From Caulobacter sp. (GTDB taxonomy: Bacteria > Pseudomonadota > Alphaproteobacteria > Caulobacterales > Caulobacteraceae), in the NCBI GenBank assembly GCA_014378155.1, contig JACMOF010000081.1, forward strand, positions 1 to 22,462: a stretch of DNA of 22,462 nt, written 5' to 3'. Both the position numbers and the translations under genes were made by a program. The notes below the pieces were generated by a model. The model was given only the letters and a program-made list of their open reading frames with translations. It was not told the origin of the DNA and did no database searches. Positions 16,089-22,462 of this stretch are shown piece after piece (the stretch's first letter is position 1; every line of letters begins with the position of its first letter).

Positions 16089-17104
16089 GCCTGGCTGACC
16101 AGTTGGAAACCTACCTCACCGACCTGTGGGGCGCCCCGACCACGGTGACGAACCTGTCGCGCATCCCCGGCGGGGCCAGCCGCGAGACCTACCGGCTGGA
16201 CGCCCAAATTGCTGGGGAGACGGGCGGCGCCACGCGCGGCCTGATCCTGCGCCGCGATCCGACCGGCAGCCTGATCGACACCGACCGGCGGCTGGAGTTC
16301 CTGGCCTACCGCACCGTCCACGGCCATGTGCCCGTTCCCGAGGCGATCGTCCTGGAAGAGGATGGCGGCGTGTTGGAGCGGCCGTTCTTCCTGATGGAGC
16401 GGATCGACGGCGGCATCGTCGCCTCGCCCTTCGCCGGAGATCCCTATGGCGCTCACGCCAAGGGGCTGGGCGAGCAGTTCTTCACCACCCTGGGCAAACT
16501 GGCCGCGCTGGATCACGAAAACGCGCCGATCCGCGAGGCGGCCGAACTGCCGGCGTCCGAGGATTGTTGGCGCATCGCGCTCGACCAGTGGTCCACCGTC
16601 ATCGAGGCCGACGAGCAGCATCCGCAGCCAATCGTCCGCGCCGCCATCCGCCACCTGCGCCGCAATCCGCCGCCACCGGCCCAGCGGATTACCATCGTCC
16701 ATGGCGATTACCGGACCGGCAACTTCATGCACGACGGGGCGGGTCAGATCCTGGCGATCCTCGACTGGGAGATGGCCCATCTAGGCGACCCGATCGAGGA
16801 TCTGGGCTGGGCCTTCGACCCGCTTTGGAACCACTTCGACGAGACGCGGGTCTGCGGGCTGGTCTCGCAGGCCGAGGCGATCGCCCTGTGGGAAGCGGCA
16901 AGCGGGCTGACGGTCGATCCCGCCGCCCTGGCCTGGTGGTCGTTGTTCAACGCCGTCAAGGGCCAGGCGATCTGGACCTCGGCGGCCAAGGAGTATAGCG
17001 ACGGCGGCTTCGTCGATCCGATCCTGGCCATTTCCGGCTGGTACACCGCCCGGCGCCATGACCTGATCCTGGCCGAGCGGCTGGCCGCGTTGGAGGGCTT
17101 CTGA
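16085..17104 (+). CDS. ACAD10/11-type phosphotransferase (APH-fold kinase)
   Basis: This 339-residue kinase-like enzyme belongs to the aminoglycoside-phosphotransferase fold and most resembles the kinase domain of ACAD10/ACAD11. Signs are RIPGGASRETYRL, LILRRDPTGSLIDTDRRLEFLAYR (RR in place of the usual lone lysine), the catalytic loop HGDYRTGNFM at 206-215 (D208, N213) and the metal-binding ILDWEMAHLGDPIEDLGW (D227). In eukaryotes this kinase domain phosphorylates hydroxyacyl-CoA for later elimination. Antibiotic resistance is not implied. It overlaps the gene before it by four bases and the gene after it by one base, so the four proteins are made together. A hydroxylated product of the P450 is an attractive but unproven substrate. 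Confidence 0.9.
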   Translation: MSLADQLETYLTDLWGAPTTVTNLSRIPGGASRETYRLDAQIAGETGGATRGLILRRDPTGSLIDTDRRLEFLAYRTVHGHVPVPEAIVLEEDGGVLERPFFLMERIDGGIVASPFAGDPYGAHAKGLGEQFFTTLGKLAALDHENAPIREAAELPASEDCWRIALDQWSTVIEADEQHPQPIVRAAIRHLRRNPPPPAQRITIVHGDYRTGNFMHDGAGQILAILDWEMAHLGDPIEDLGWAFDPLWNHFDETRVCGLVSQAEAIALWEAASGLTVDPAALAWWSLFNAVKGQAIWTSAAKEYSDGGFVDPILAISGWYTARRHDLILAERLAALEGF

Positions 17105-17535
17105 TGACCCCCGCCCTGCCCGACATCCTGCGCGGCAATTTCATGTGCCTGGCGATCCCCGCCCCGCCCGAGTCCCAGGGCGAGTTCATGACCGGCCGGG
17201 TCGGGGTGATCGCCTTGCTGTCGCTGCTGGCCGCCCAGGAGGTCGAGCGGGGAACCCAGGCCAGGGTCTGGGAAAATAACGCCATCGCGGCGGTGCTGGC
17301 CGAGGCCGGTGAGGTCTATGGCGTCCAATATGCCGAAGTCGCGGCGATCGGCCCCATCGACCCTTCGTTGGAAGCCCTCGACCGCGCCAACGCCGCGCTG
17401 CGCCGGGGCCTGATCGCCCTGCACGAGGCGGTGGAGAACGCCGGCGACCTGGCGCGGCATCGGACGATCGTGGCGCTGTACGGCGAGATGGCCGAGCGGC
17501 GGAGGCTGGACCTGCCGCCCTTGCCGGCCCGATAG
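17104..17535 (+). CDS. Small helical protein, last gene of the P450 operon
   Basis: This 143-residue protein has no recognised domain and is predicted nearly all helical ([84 protein letters not shown]). Its ATG shares one base with the stop of the phosphotransferase gene (TGATG), showing tight coupling and a role in the same process. There is no signal peptide; one moderately hydrophobic helix (32-45) is too short and broken to be a clear membrane span. From memory, proteins of this kind occur beside ACAD10-type kinases, so an accessory or regulatory subunit is possible. No ribosome site is seen beyond the coupled context. Confidence 0.8.
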   Translation: MTPALPDILRGNFMCLAIPAPPESQGEFMTGRVGVIALLSLLAAQEVERGTQARVWENNAIAAVLAEAGEVYGVQYAEVAAIGPIDPSLEALDRANAALRRGLIALHEAVENAGDLARHRTIVALYGEMAERRRLDLPPLPAR

Positions 17536-17604
17536 AGCCACCGCCTTGCCATGCGGGGGAGAAGAAACTTCCGCTCATATCCCCCATGAGCCCTAGCCAA
17601 GCTG

Positions 17605-17650
17605 CCCGCCCTGCCCCATCTGGCTCGGGCGGTCCAGGTTCCAGGGCGGG
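17605..17650. other. Hairpin between the P450 operon and the ABC transporter
   Basis: CCCGCCCTG (17605-17613) pairs perfectly with CAGGGCGGG (17642-17650); within the loop CTGG (17620-17623) can pair with CCAG (17634-17637). No T run follows. It may end the P450 operon message or form a structured leader for the ABC gene, whose start is 22 bases downstream. Confidence 0.35.
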
Positions 17651-17672
17651 ACGGCCGCAGCCCAGGGGCCTC

Positions 17673-18596
17673 ATGCCAATCATATCCGTTTCCGGTCTGA
17701 CCAAGACCTACAAGTCGGGGCACCAGGCCCTGAAGACCATCGATCTCGAGATTCGCCAGGGCGAGATCTTCGCCCTGCTCGGACCCAACGGGGCCGGCAA
17801 GACCACACTGATCAGCATCATCTGCGGCATCGTCAATCCCAGCACCGGCACGGTGCTGGCCGACGGCCACGACGTGGTGAAGGACTATCGCGCGGCCCGC
17901 GCCAAGATCGGCCTGGTGCCGCAGGAGCTGAACACCGACGCCTTCGAGACCGTCTGGGCCACCACCCGGTTCAGCCGGGGCCTGTTCGGCAAGGCGCCCA
18001 ACGACGCCCATATCGAGAAGGTGCTGCGCGACCTGTCTCTGTGGGACAAGAAGGACGCCAAGATCATGACGCTGTCGGGCGGAATGAAGCGGCGGGTGAT
18101 GATCGCCAAGGCCCTGAGCCACGAGCCGACCATCCTGTTCCTCGACGAGCCCACCGCCGGGGTAGACGTCGAGCTGCGGCGCGACATGTGGGTGATGGTG
18201 AGAAAGCTGCGCGAGAGCGGCGTCACCATCATCCTGACCACTCATTATATCGAGGAGGCCGAGGAGATGGCCGACCGGATCGGGGTGATCAGCAAGGGCG
18301 AGATCATCCTGGTCGAGGACAAGAATGTGCTGATGCGCAAGCTGGGCAAGAAGCAGCTGACGCTTCAGTTGCAAAGCCCGCTGGAGGCCCTCCCCGCCAA
18401 GCTGTCGGACTACGCCCTGGAGCTGGCGGCCGACGGCCACGAGCTGATCTACACCTTCGACGCCCAGGCCGAGGAGACCGGCATCGCCGGCCTGCTGCGC
18501 CGCCTCTCCGAGGAGGGCGTCGACTTCAAGGACCTGCACACCAGCCAGAGCTCGCTGGAAGACATCTTCGTCAGCCTGGTGAGGGACGGCCAATGA
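17673..18596 (+). CDS. ABC transporter ATP-binding protein, YadG-like
   Basis: This 307-residue ATPase belongs to an ABC-2 type exporter and resembles E. coli YadG along its length. It has Walker A GPNGAGKT (37-44), the Q-loop in [14 protein letters not shown], the signature [15 protein letters not shown] (134-148), Walker B ILFLDEP (154-160) and the switch histidine in [21 protein letters not shown]-terminal extension typical of this group ends [14 protein letters not shown]. The frame is open to 17586, but those residues are proline/glycine-rich and overlap a hairpin, so the ATG at 17673 ([16 protein letters not shown]), preceded by AGGGG, is chosen. The stop overlaps the permease start (ATGA). 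The cargo is unknown. Confidence 0.93.
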   Translation: MPIISVSGLTKTYKSGHQALKTIDLEIRQGEIFALLGPNGAGKTTLISIICGIVNPSTGTVLADGHDVVKDYRAARAKIGLVPQELNTDAFETVWATTRFSRGLFGKAPNDAHIEKVLRDLSLWDKKDAKIMTLSGGMKRRVMIAKALSHEPTILFLDEPTAGVDVELRRDMWVMVRKLRESGVTIILTTHYIEEAEEMADRIGVISKGEIILVEDKNVLMRKLGKKQLTLQLQSPLEALPAKLSDYALELAADGHELIYTFDAQAEETGIAGLLRRLSEEGVDFKDLHTSQSSLEDIFVSLVRDGQ

Positions 18597-19354
18597 ACAT
18601 TCACGCCGTCAAGTCCATCTACCGCTTCGAGATGGCCCGCTGGTTCCGCACCCTGGCCCAGAGCGTGATCTCGCCGGTGCTGTCGACCTCGCTGTATTTC
18701 GTGGTGTTCGGCTCGGCGATCGGCTCGCGGATGCAGGCCATCGACGGGGTCAGCTACGCGGCCTTCATCGTGCCAGGCCTGATCATGCTGTCGCTGCTGG
18801 GCGAAAGCATCTCCAACGCCTCGTTCGGCATCTACATGCCAAAATGGGCGGGCACGATCTATGAGCTGCTGTCGGCCCCGGTGTCGTGGATCGAGACCGT
18901 CACCGGCTATGTCGGGGCGGCGGCGACCAAGTCGGTGTGCCTCGGTTTGCTGATCCTGGCCACGGCGCGGATCTTCGTGCCCTACGAGATCCTTCACCCG
19001 TTCTGGATGCTGGGATTCCTGATCCTGACCGCCATCACCTTCAGCCTGTTCGGCTTTGTGATCGGGGTCTGGGCCGACGACTTCCAGAAGCTGCAGATCG
19101 TTCCGGCCCTGGTCGTCACCCCCCTGACCTTCCTGGGCGGCAGCTTCTATTCGATCAGCATGCTGCCCCCGATCTGGCAGAAGATCACCCTGTTCAACCC
19201 GGTGGTCTATCTGGTCAGCGGCTTCCGCTGGAGCTTCTACGGCGTGTCGGACATCGGCGTGGGCGTCAGCTTCGGCGCGACCCTGTGCTTCATGGGCGTC
19301 TGCCTGGCGGCGGTGTGGTGGGTGTTCAAGACGGGGTACCGGCTGAAGACGTAA
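18593..19354 (+). CDS. ABC-2 type transporter permease, YadH-like
   Basis: This 253-residue inner-membrane permease pairs with the ATPase just upstream, overlapping it by four bases. About six membrane segments can be seen: 21-43, 56-77, 106-128, 135-160, 167-190 and 224-246. The ABC-2 signature lies in [39 protein letters not shown] (about 174-212). [31 protein letters not shown] and [11 protein letters not shown] are also typical of YadH. The start at 18593 is set by the overlap and by the family N-terminus; the open frame before it is a shadow of the ATPase gene. A strong palindrome follows 14 bases after the stop. Confidence 0.93.
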   Translation: MNIHAVKSIYRFEMARWFRTLAQSVISPVLSTSLYFVVFGSAIGSRMQAIDGVSYAAFIVPGLIMLSLLGESISNASFGIYMPKWAGTIYELLSAPVSWIETVTGYVGAAATKSVCLGLLILATARIFVPYEILHPFWMLGFLILTAITFSLFGFVIGVWADDFQKLQIVPALVVTPLTFLGGSFYSISMLPPIWQKITLFNPVVYLVSGFRWSFYGVSDIGVGVSFGATLCFMGVCLAAVWWVFKTGYRLKT

Positions 19355-19367
19355 GGGGCCGGAAACC

Positions 19368-19401
19368 GGCTGGGGACACGCATATGTGCGTGTCCCCAGC
19401 C
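19368..19401. repeat. 15-bp perfect palindrome after the ABC transporter
   Basis: A perfect 15-bp stem (GGCTGGGGACACGCA, 19368-19382, with 19387-19401) closes a TATG loop, 14 bases after the permease stop. It can fold equally on both strands. There is no T run, so it is not a classic terminator, though it may act as one for the ABC pair. GGGGACAC-type palindromes of this kind are often dispersed, REP-like repeats linked to REP-associated transposases; that link is recalled, not shown here. Confidence 0.6.
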
Positions 19402-19409
19402 GCGCCCGA

Positions 19410-19622
19410 CTACTTCAAGGCGCCGTCTTGCAATGCATTGGTGGCAACGCAAATCCCTAGAAATTCCTTGGGGTGATGTAGCACCATCGAACGGTTCAGC
19501 CTGCGGTATGCAGCAATCTGCTCCATCGCTCGCGACCGGTTCACCGAAGTCTGTGAGTTTAGACTATAGGCGTTCGCCGACTTGGTGCCGTCGACGCCAG
19601 GCGTGGTGATAAACGACCCCAT
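19410..19622 (-). CDS. Small hypothetical protein with atypical composition
   Basis: This 70-residue open frame reads MGSFITTPGVDGTKSANAYSL, then a basic helical stretch (SRAMEQIAAYRRLNRSMVLHHPKEF). The codon use is much less GC-biased than in neighbours (AGT, CTA, AAC TCA ACA-type codons), suggesting acquired or decaying DNA. No ribosome site is seen before the ATG at 19622. The frame stays open upstream to 19722 without a start codon, so it could also be the 3' end of a truncated gene. No family is recognised. It sits between two palindromic elements, at the boundary of the pilus cluster. Confidence 0.4.
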   Translation of the reverse strand: MGSFITTPGVDGTKSANAYSLNSQTSVNRSRAMEQIAAYRRLNRSMVLHHPKEFLGICVATNALQDGALK

Positions 19623-19794
19623 TTCAGGATCGATCTCGCGGACTCGCCGTCGCCCGCCGCATGCTCGGAATCCCCATCGCCTCGCTGCGAACAGGCCAGA
19701 CCTGGGACCCGCAATACGTCAGCTGAACACAGTTGCTCATCCGCCGGCCTTCGGCCGCCACCTTCTCCCGCAAGCGGAGAAGGTACCCGCTTGG
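19623..19794. other. Intergenic region downstream of cpaH
   Basis: No gene is visible in these 172 bases. The end nearest cpaH carries two adjacent palindromes. The first is CGGCC-TTC-GGCCG (19745-19757). The second is ACCTTCTCC (19760-19768) paired with GGAGAAGGT (19776-19784). They lie 11 bases beyond the cpaH stop and could end or stabilise the pilus operon message. The CCTTCTCC arm is the same style as the element between gcvH and gcvPA, consistent with a dispersed intergenic repeat. Confidence 0.5.
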
Positions 19795-20778
19795 CTAGCT
19801 GGCCTTGCTCTTGGCCATGGCGTCCATGATGTTCATCGCTGCGGGGCCCATGATCACGATGAACAGCACGGGCAGGAAGAACAGGATCATCGGCACGGTC
19901 AGCTTGGCCGGCAAGGCCGAGGCCTTCTTCTCGGCCGCCGAAAGCCGCAGGTCGCGGTTTTCCTTGGCCATCACGCGCAGGGCGGTGCCCAGCGGGGTTC
20001 CGTAGCGCTCGGCCTGGATCATCGCCGTGACCACCGAGCGGATGCCCGGGTGATTGGTCCGCCGCGCCAGGCCCTCATAGGCCAGGCGCCGTTCGGGCAG
20101 ATAGCTGAGCTCGGCGGTCAGCAGGCCCAGTTCCTCGGCCAGCTCTATCGAGGCGCCGCCGACCTCCGAGCCGACCTTGGCGATGGCCGCCTCGATGGAC
20201 ATCCCGCTTTCGACGCAGATCAGCATCAGGTCGAGCGCGTCCGGAAAGGCCCCCACGATCGATTCGCGGCGCTTCTGGGCGATGTTCTGGATGTAGAGGT
20301 TGGGGGCGTAGTAACCCGCCGTCAGGGCGGCGAAACAGGCGGCGATCTTCTGGACCGGCAGCAGGTCGAAATCGTTGATCACATAGAGATAGAAGGCCGT
20401 CACCACCGCGAAGGCGAACGGCATCACGAAGCGGAAGAAGTAGAAGGTCGAGACCGGCTTTGGGCCGCGAAAGCCGGCCTGGGCCAGCTTGTCGACAACC
20501 TTGGGGTCTTCCAGCAGCCGCGACAGCTGCAGGCGGTCGACGACGTTCTTGTACATGCCCTCGTCGGTGTGACGCAGGGTGGAGCCGCCGCCCTTCTGGG
20601 ACAGGGCCTCGCGCGAACGGCGGCGCAGCTCCTCGCGGCGATTGGCCACCGACTTCAGTCGGCTCTCGAGGCCGTTGTTGCTGAGCATCGGCGCAGTCAG
20701 GGTGACGACGGTGGCGAACACCACGATCGCGATGAACGCGCTCAGGATATTCGAGGGGTTGGTCAGCATCTCGATCAT
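19795..20778 (-). CDS. cpaH: Tad/Flp pilus inner-membrane platform protein CpaH (TadC)
   Basis: This is one of two GspF-like platform proteins of the Tad/Cpa type IV pilus. The 327-residue protein has a first membrane segment at about 10-31, a cytoplasmic linker, two further segments near 112-165, the T2SSF domain (GAFPDALDLMLICVESGMSIEAAIAKVG, about 180-290) and a last membrane segment near 292-317. With CpaG it should recruit the ATPase CpaF to build the Flp pilus used for surface attachment. GGGGAGG precedes the ATG at 20778. It is 11 bases after cpaG and is the last gene of the visible operon, followed by palindromes. Confidence 0.93.
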   Translation of the reverse strand: MIEMLTNPSNILSAFIAIVVFATVVTLTAPMLSNNGLESRLKSVANRREELRRRSREALSQKGGGSTLRHTDEGMYKNVVDRLQLSRLLEDPKVVDKLAQAGFRGPKPVSTFYFFRFVMPFAFAVVTAFYLYVINDFDLLPVQKIAACFAALTAGYYAPNLYIQNIAQKRRESIVGAFPDALDLMLICVESGMSIEAAIAKVGSEVGGASIELAEELGLLTAELSYLPERRLAYEGLARRTNHPGIRSVVTAMIQAERYGTPLGTALRVMAKENRDLRLSAAEKKASALPAKLTVPMILFFLPVLFIVIMGPAAMNIMDAMAKSKAS

Positions 20779-20789
20779 GGTGGCCTCCC

Positions 20790-21767
20790 CTAGAACTTGA
20801 AATTGATCATCTTGCGCATCACCAAGATGCCGATGGCCATCACCACGCCCGCCACCAGCAGCATCAGATGCCCGCGCGGGTCAGTGAACATCGGGGCCAT
20901 GTAGCTGGGCGCCGTAATCGAGATCAGGGCCACCACACCGGGCGGCAGGCAGCCGATGATCACGGCCGAGGCCACGGCTTCGGCCGACAGGGCCTTGATC
21001 TTTTCGCCCATCAGCTTTCGCGCCCGCAGCACGGTCGACAGATTGCCCAGGGCCTCGGCCAGGTTGCCGCCGGTCTTGGACTGGATCGCCAGCACGATGG
21101 TGAAGAACCGCAGCTCGTTGGTCGGCATGCGCTCGTGCATGCGCTCCAGCGCCTGATCCATGCTCATGCCCATGCCGACATTCTCGGTCAGGGCGCGGAA
21201 CTCGCCGGCCAGGGGCTCGGTGCATTCCTTGCCGATGACCTTCAGGCAGTCATGGACGGGCAAGCCGGACTTGATGCCGCGCACGATGATGTCGATGGCG
21301 TCGGGAAAGGCCCCGGTGAACTTCTTGGTCCGCATCTTGCCCATCGTGCCGAGCACCCAGCGCGGCAGGCCAAAGCCGGCGGCGAAGGCGGCGCCCAGGG
21401 CGATCAGGGGCATCTGGCGAAGCAGGATCAAGGTCAGGCCGGCGAACAGGCCAACCACGCCGCTGATGATGTAGAAATTGCGCGGATTGTCGCCCAGACC
21501 CGCAGCGCGCAGACGGGCCGCTATGCTCAGCGACGCCTTCTTCTTTTGCTGGTCCTGTTCCTTCAGCGTCTTGAGGATCGCCCTGCGGCGCGCCTCGGGC
21601 GTGTTGGCCATGACCTTGGCGCGGGCTGCGGCCGTCTGCCGCTCGCCACCGGCGATGATCTGGGCGCGCTTGACGGCCTTGGCCGAGCTGTTGTCGCCGC
21701 CGGCGAACACGAAGCCAAGACCCGCGATGGTGATGAAGCCCAGAACGCCGGCCAGGATGAACAGCAT
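20790..21767 (-). CDS. cpaG: Tad/Flp pilus inner-membrane platform protein CpaG (TadB)
   Basis: This is the second GspF-like platform protein, 325 residues. It has an N-terminal membrane segment (about 2-22), a charged helical cytoplasmic stretch rich in K/R/E/Q (30-80), paired segments around 98-140, and the T2SSF domain with GAFPDAIDIIVRGIKSGLPVHDCLKVIGKE and IVLAIQSKTGGNLAEALGNLSTVLRARKLMGEKIKALSAEA, which is characteristic of TadB. A C-terminal pair of membrane segments follows (LPPGVVALISITAP, LMLLVAGVVMAIGILVMRKMI). It begins 5 bases after the cpaF stop and ends 11 bases before cpaH, so the three are one transcription unit. Confidence 0.94.
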   Translation of the reverse strand: MLFILAGVLGFITIAGLGFVFAGGDNSSAKAVKRAQIIAGGERQTAAARAKVMANTPEARRRAILKTLKEQDQQKKKASLSIAARLRAAGLGDNPRNFYIISGVVGLFAGLTLILLRQMPLIALGAAFAAGFGLPRWVLGTMGKMRTKKFTGAFPDAIDIIVRGIKSGLPVHDCLKVIGKECTEPLAGEFRALTENVGMGMSMDQALERMHERMPTNELRFFTIVLAIQSKTGGNLAEALGNLSTVLRARKLMGEKIKALSAEAVASAVIIGCLPPGVVALISITAPSYMAPMFTDPRGHLMLLVAGVVMAIGILVMRKMINFKF

Positions 21768-21772
21768 CGGCC

Positions 21773-22462
21773 CTACTCCGCCGCGTCGAGGGCTTCGGCC
21801 AGCTCGCGCTCCAGGCCGTAATAGCGGGCGCGGTCCCAGAAGCGGGGCCTGCCGATACCTGTGGAGCGGTGCTTGCCGATGACGTTGCCGTCGGCGTCCT
21901 CGCCGCTGATCTCGTAGACGAACAGGTCCTGGGTGACGATCACGTCGCCTTCAAGACCAACCACCTCGGTGATGTGGGTGATGCGGCGCGAGCCGTCGCG
22001 CAGGCGGGCGGCCTGGACGATGACGTCGATCGAGCCGACGATCATCTCCTTGATGGTCTTCGACGGCAGGCCGTAGCCGCCCATGGTGATCATGCTCTCG
22101 ATCCGGCTGATCGCCTCGCGCGGGCTGTTGGCGTGCAGCGTGCCCATCGAGCCGTCATGGCCGGTGTTCATGGCCTGCAGCAGGTCGAACGCTTCCGGTC
22201 CGCGGACTTCGCCGACGATGATCCGCTCGGGACGCATCCGCAGACAGTTCTTGACCAGGTCGCGCATGGTCACCGCGCCCGAGCCTTCCAGGTTGGGCGG
22301 CCGGGTTTCCAGCCGCACCACGTGCGGCTGCTGCAACTGCAGCTCGGCGGCGTCCTCGCAGGACACCACCCGCTCGGTCGGGTCGATGAAGGCGGTCAGG
22401 GTGTTGAGCAGGGTCGTCTTGCCCGAGCCCGTACCGCCCGAGATGACGATGTTGCAGCGACA
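21773..22462 (-). CDS. cpaF: Tad/Flp pilus assembly ATPase CpaF (TadA), partial
   Basis: This is the C-terminal 229 residues of the secretion ATPase that powers Flp pilus assembly. The gene is cut by the right edge and the start lies outside. The Walker A motif GGTGSGKTT lies in the first visible residues (22438-22412), followed by the Asp box region ([27 protein letters not shown]), Walker [13 protein letters not shown], and the His box [25 protein letters not shown]. The C-terminal region [24 protein letters not shown] is typical of CpaF. It is upstream of cpaG and cpaH on the minus strand, the standard Caulobacter order. Confidence 0.95.
   Translation of the reverse strand, partial: CRCNIVISGGTGSGKTTLLNTLTAFIDPTERVVSCEDAAELQLQQPHVVRLETRPPNLEGSGAVTMRDLVKNCLRMRPERIIVGEVRGPEAFDLLQAMNTGHDGSMGTLHANSPREAISRIESMITMGGYGLPSKTIKEMIVGSIDVIVQAARLRDGSRRITHITEVVGLEGDVIVTQDLFVYEISGEDADGNVIGKHRSTGIGRPRFWDRARYYGLERELAEALDAAE

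Noticed and set aside
16085..17104. Aminoglycoside resistance gene
   Set aside because: The fold is shared, but the sequence follows the ACAD10/11-type subgroup and the operon context is metabolic.
17316..18593. 425-codon minus-strand frame opposite the ABC ATPase
   Set aside because: The ATPase on the plus strand has every ABC motif; the opposite frame has no start signal or domain.
19582..21821. Long plus-strand frames opposite cpaH and cpaG
   Set aside because: They are His/Gln/Gly-rich shadow frames; the minus-strand genes are clear TadC and TadB proteins.
1..22462. tRNA, rRNA, CRISPR array, insertion sequence or prophage
   Set aside because: None was recognised by eye on either strand: no spaced direct repeats, transposase, integrase or tRNA-like cloverleaf was seen.

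Overview
This window is high-GC alphaproteobacterial chromosome, most likely from Caulobacter or a close relative in the Caulobacteraceae. The evidence is the cpaF-cpaG-cpaH order of the Tad/Cpa pilus cluster, a split glycine decarboxylase (GcvPA type) in a gcvT-gcvH-gcvPA operon behind a tandem glycine riboswitch, dense GC-rich intergenic palindromes, and dense head-to-tail operons with start/stop overlaps. No tRNA, rRNA, insertion sequence, prophage or CRISPR array is visible. The genus is an inference.

Positions 1-2842 (minus strand) hold the glycine cleavage operon: riboswitch, gcvT (GTG start), gcvH, and gcvPA cut by the left edge. Positions 2842-7319 hold a possible small protein, argS translationally coupled to an exported protein of unknown function, divergent ispH, and two small lineage-type genes (a membrane protein and an acidic protein) in a lower-GC patch. 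Positions 7402-9367 hold thrB and rnhA, overlapping by four bases, a possible gene remnant, and a rhodanese-like protein divergent from an FtrA/GlxA-type regulator (9454-10431).

Positions 10432-12871 begin with a structured intergenic region: a 14-bp GC hairpin and a sequence resembling a LacI-family operator. A two-gene unit follows. It encodes an exported two-domain VOC protein and a Tat-exported Gfo/Idh/MocA oxidoreductase that resembles glucose-fructose oxidoreductase. A sugar-related periplasmic role is inferred.

Positions 12868-17535 are the most interesting part. A TetR repressor gene diverges from a tightly packed four-gene operon: cytochrome P450, a lipocalin-like (AttH/CrtC-type) protein of unknown function, an ACAD10/11-type phosphotransferase, and a small helical protein. 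A TTGACA promoter element with a perfect 6+6 palindrome in its spacer lies upstream of the P450 and is a natural target for the TetR protein. The gene set suggests hydroxylation of a lipid or isoprenoid substrate followed by phosphorylation of the new hydroxyl. No substrate can be read from sequence.

Positions 17673-19354 encode a YadG/YadH-like ABC exporter pair. Positions 19355-19794 hold a 15-bp perfect palindrome, one atypical small ORF and a dispersed-type palindromic element. From 19795 to the right edge, on the minus strand, lie cpaH (tadC), cpaG (tadB) and cpaF (tadA, partial), the inner-membrane platform and ATPase of the Flp/Tad pilus.
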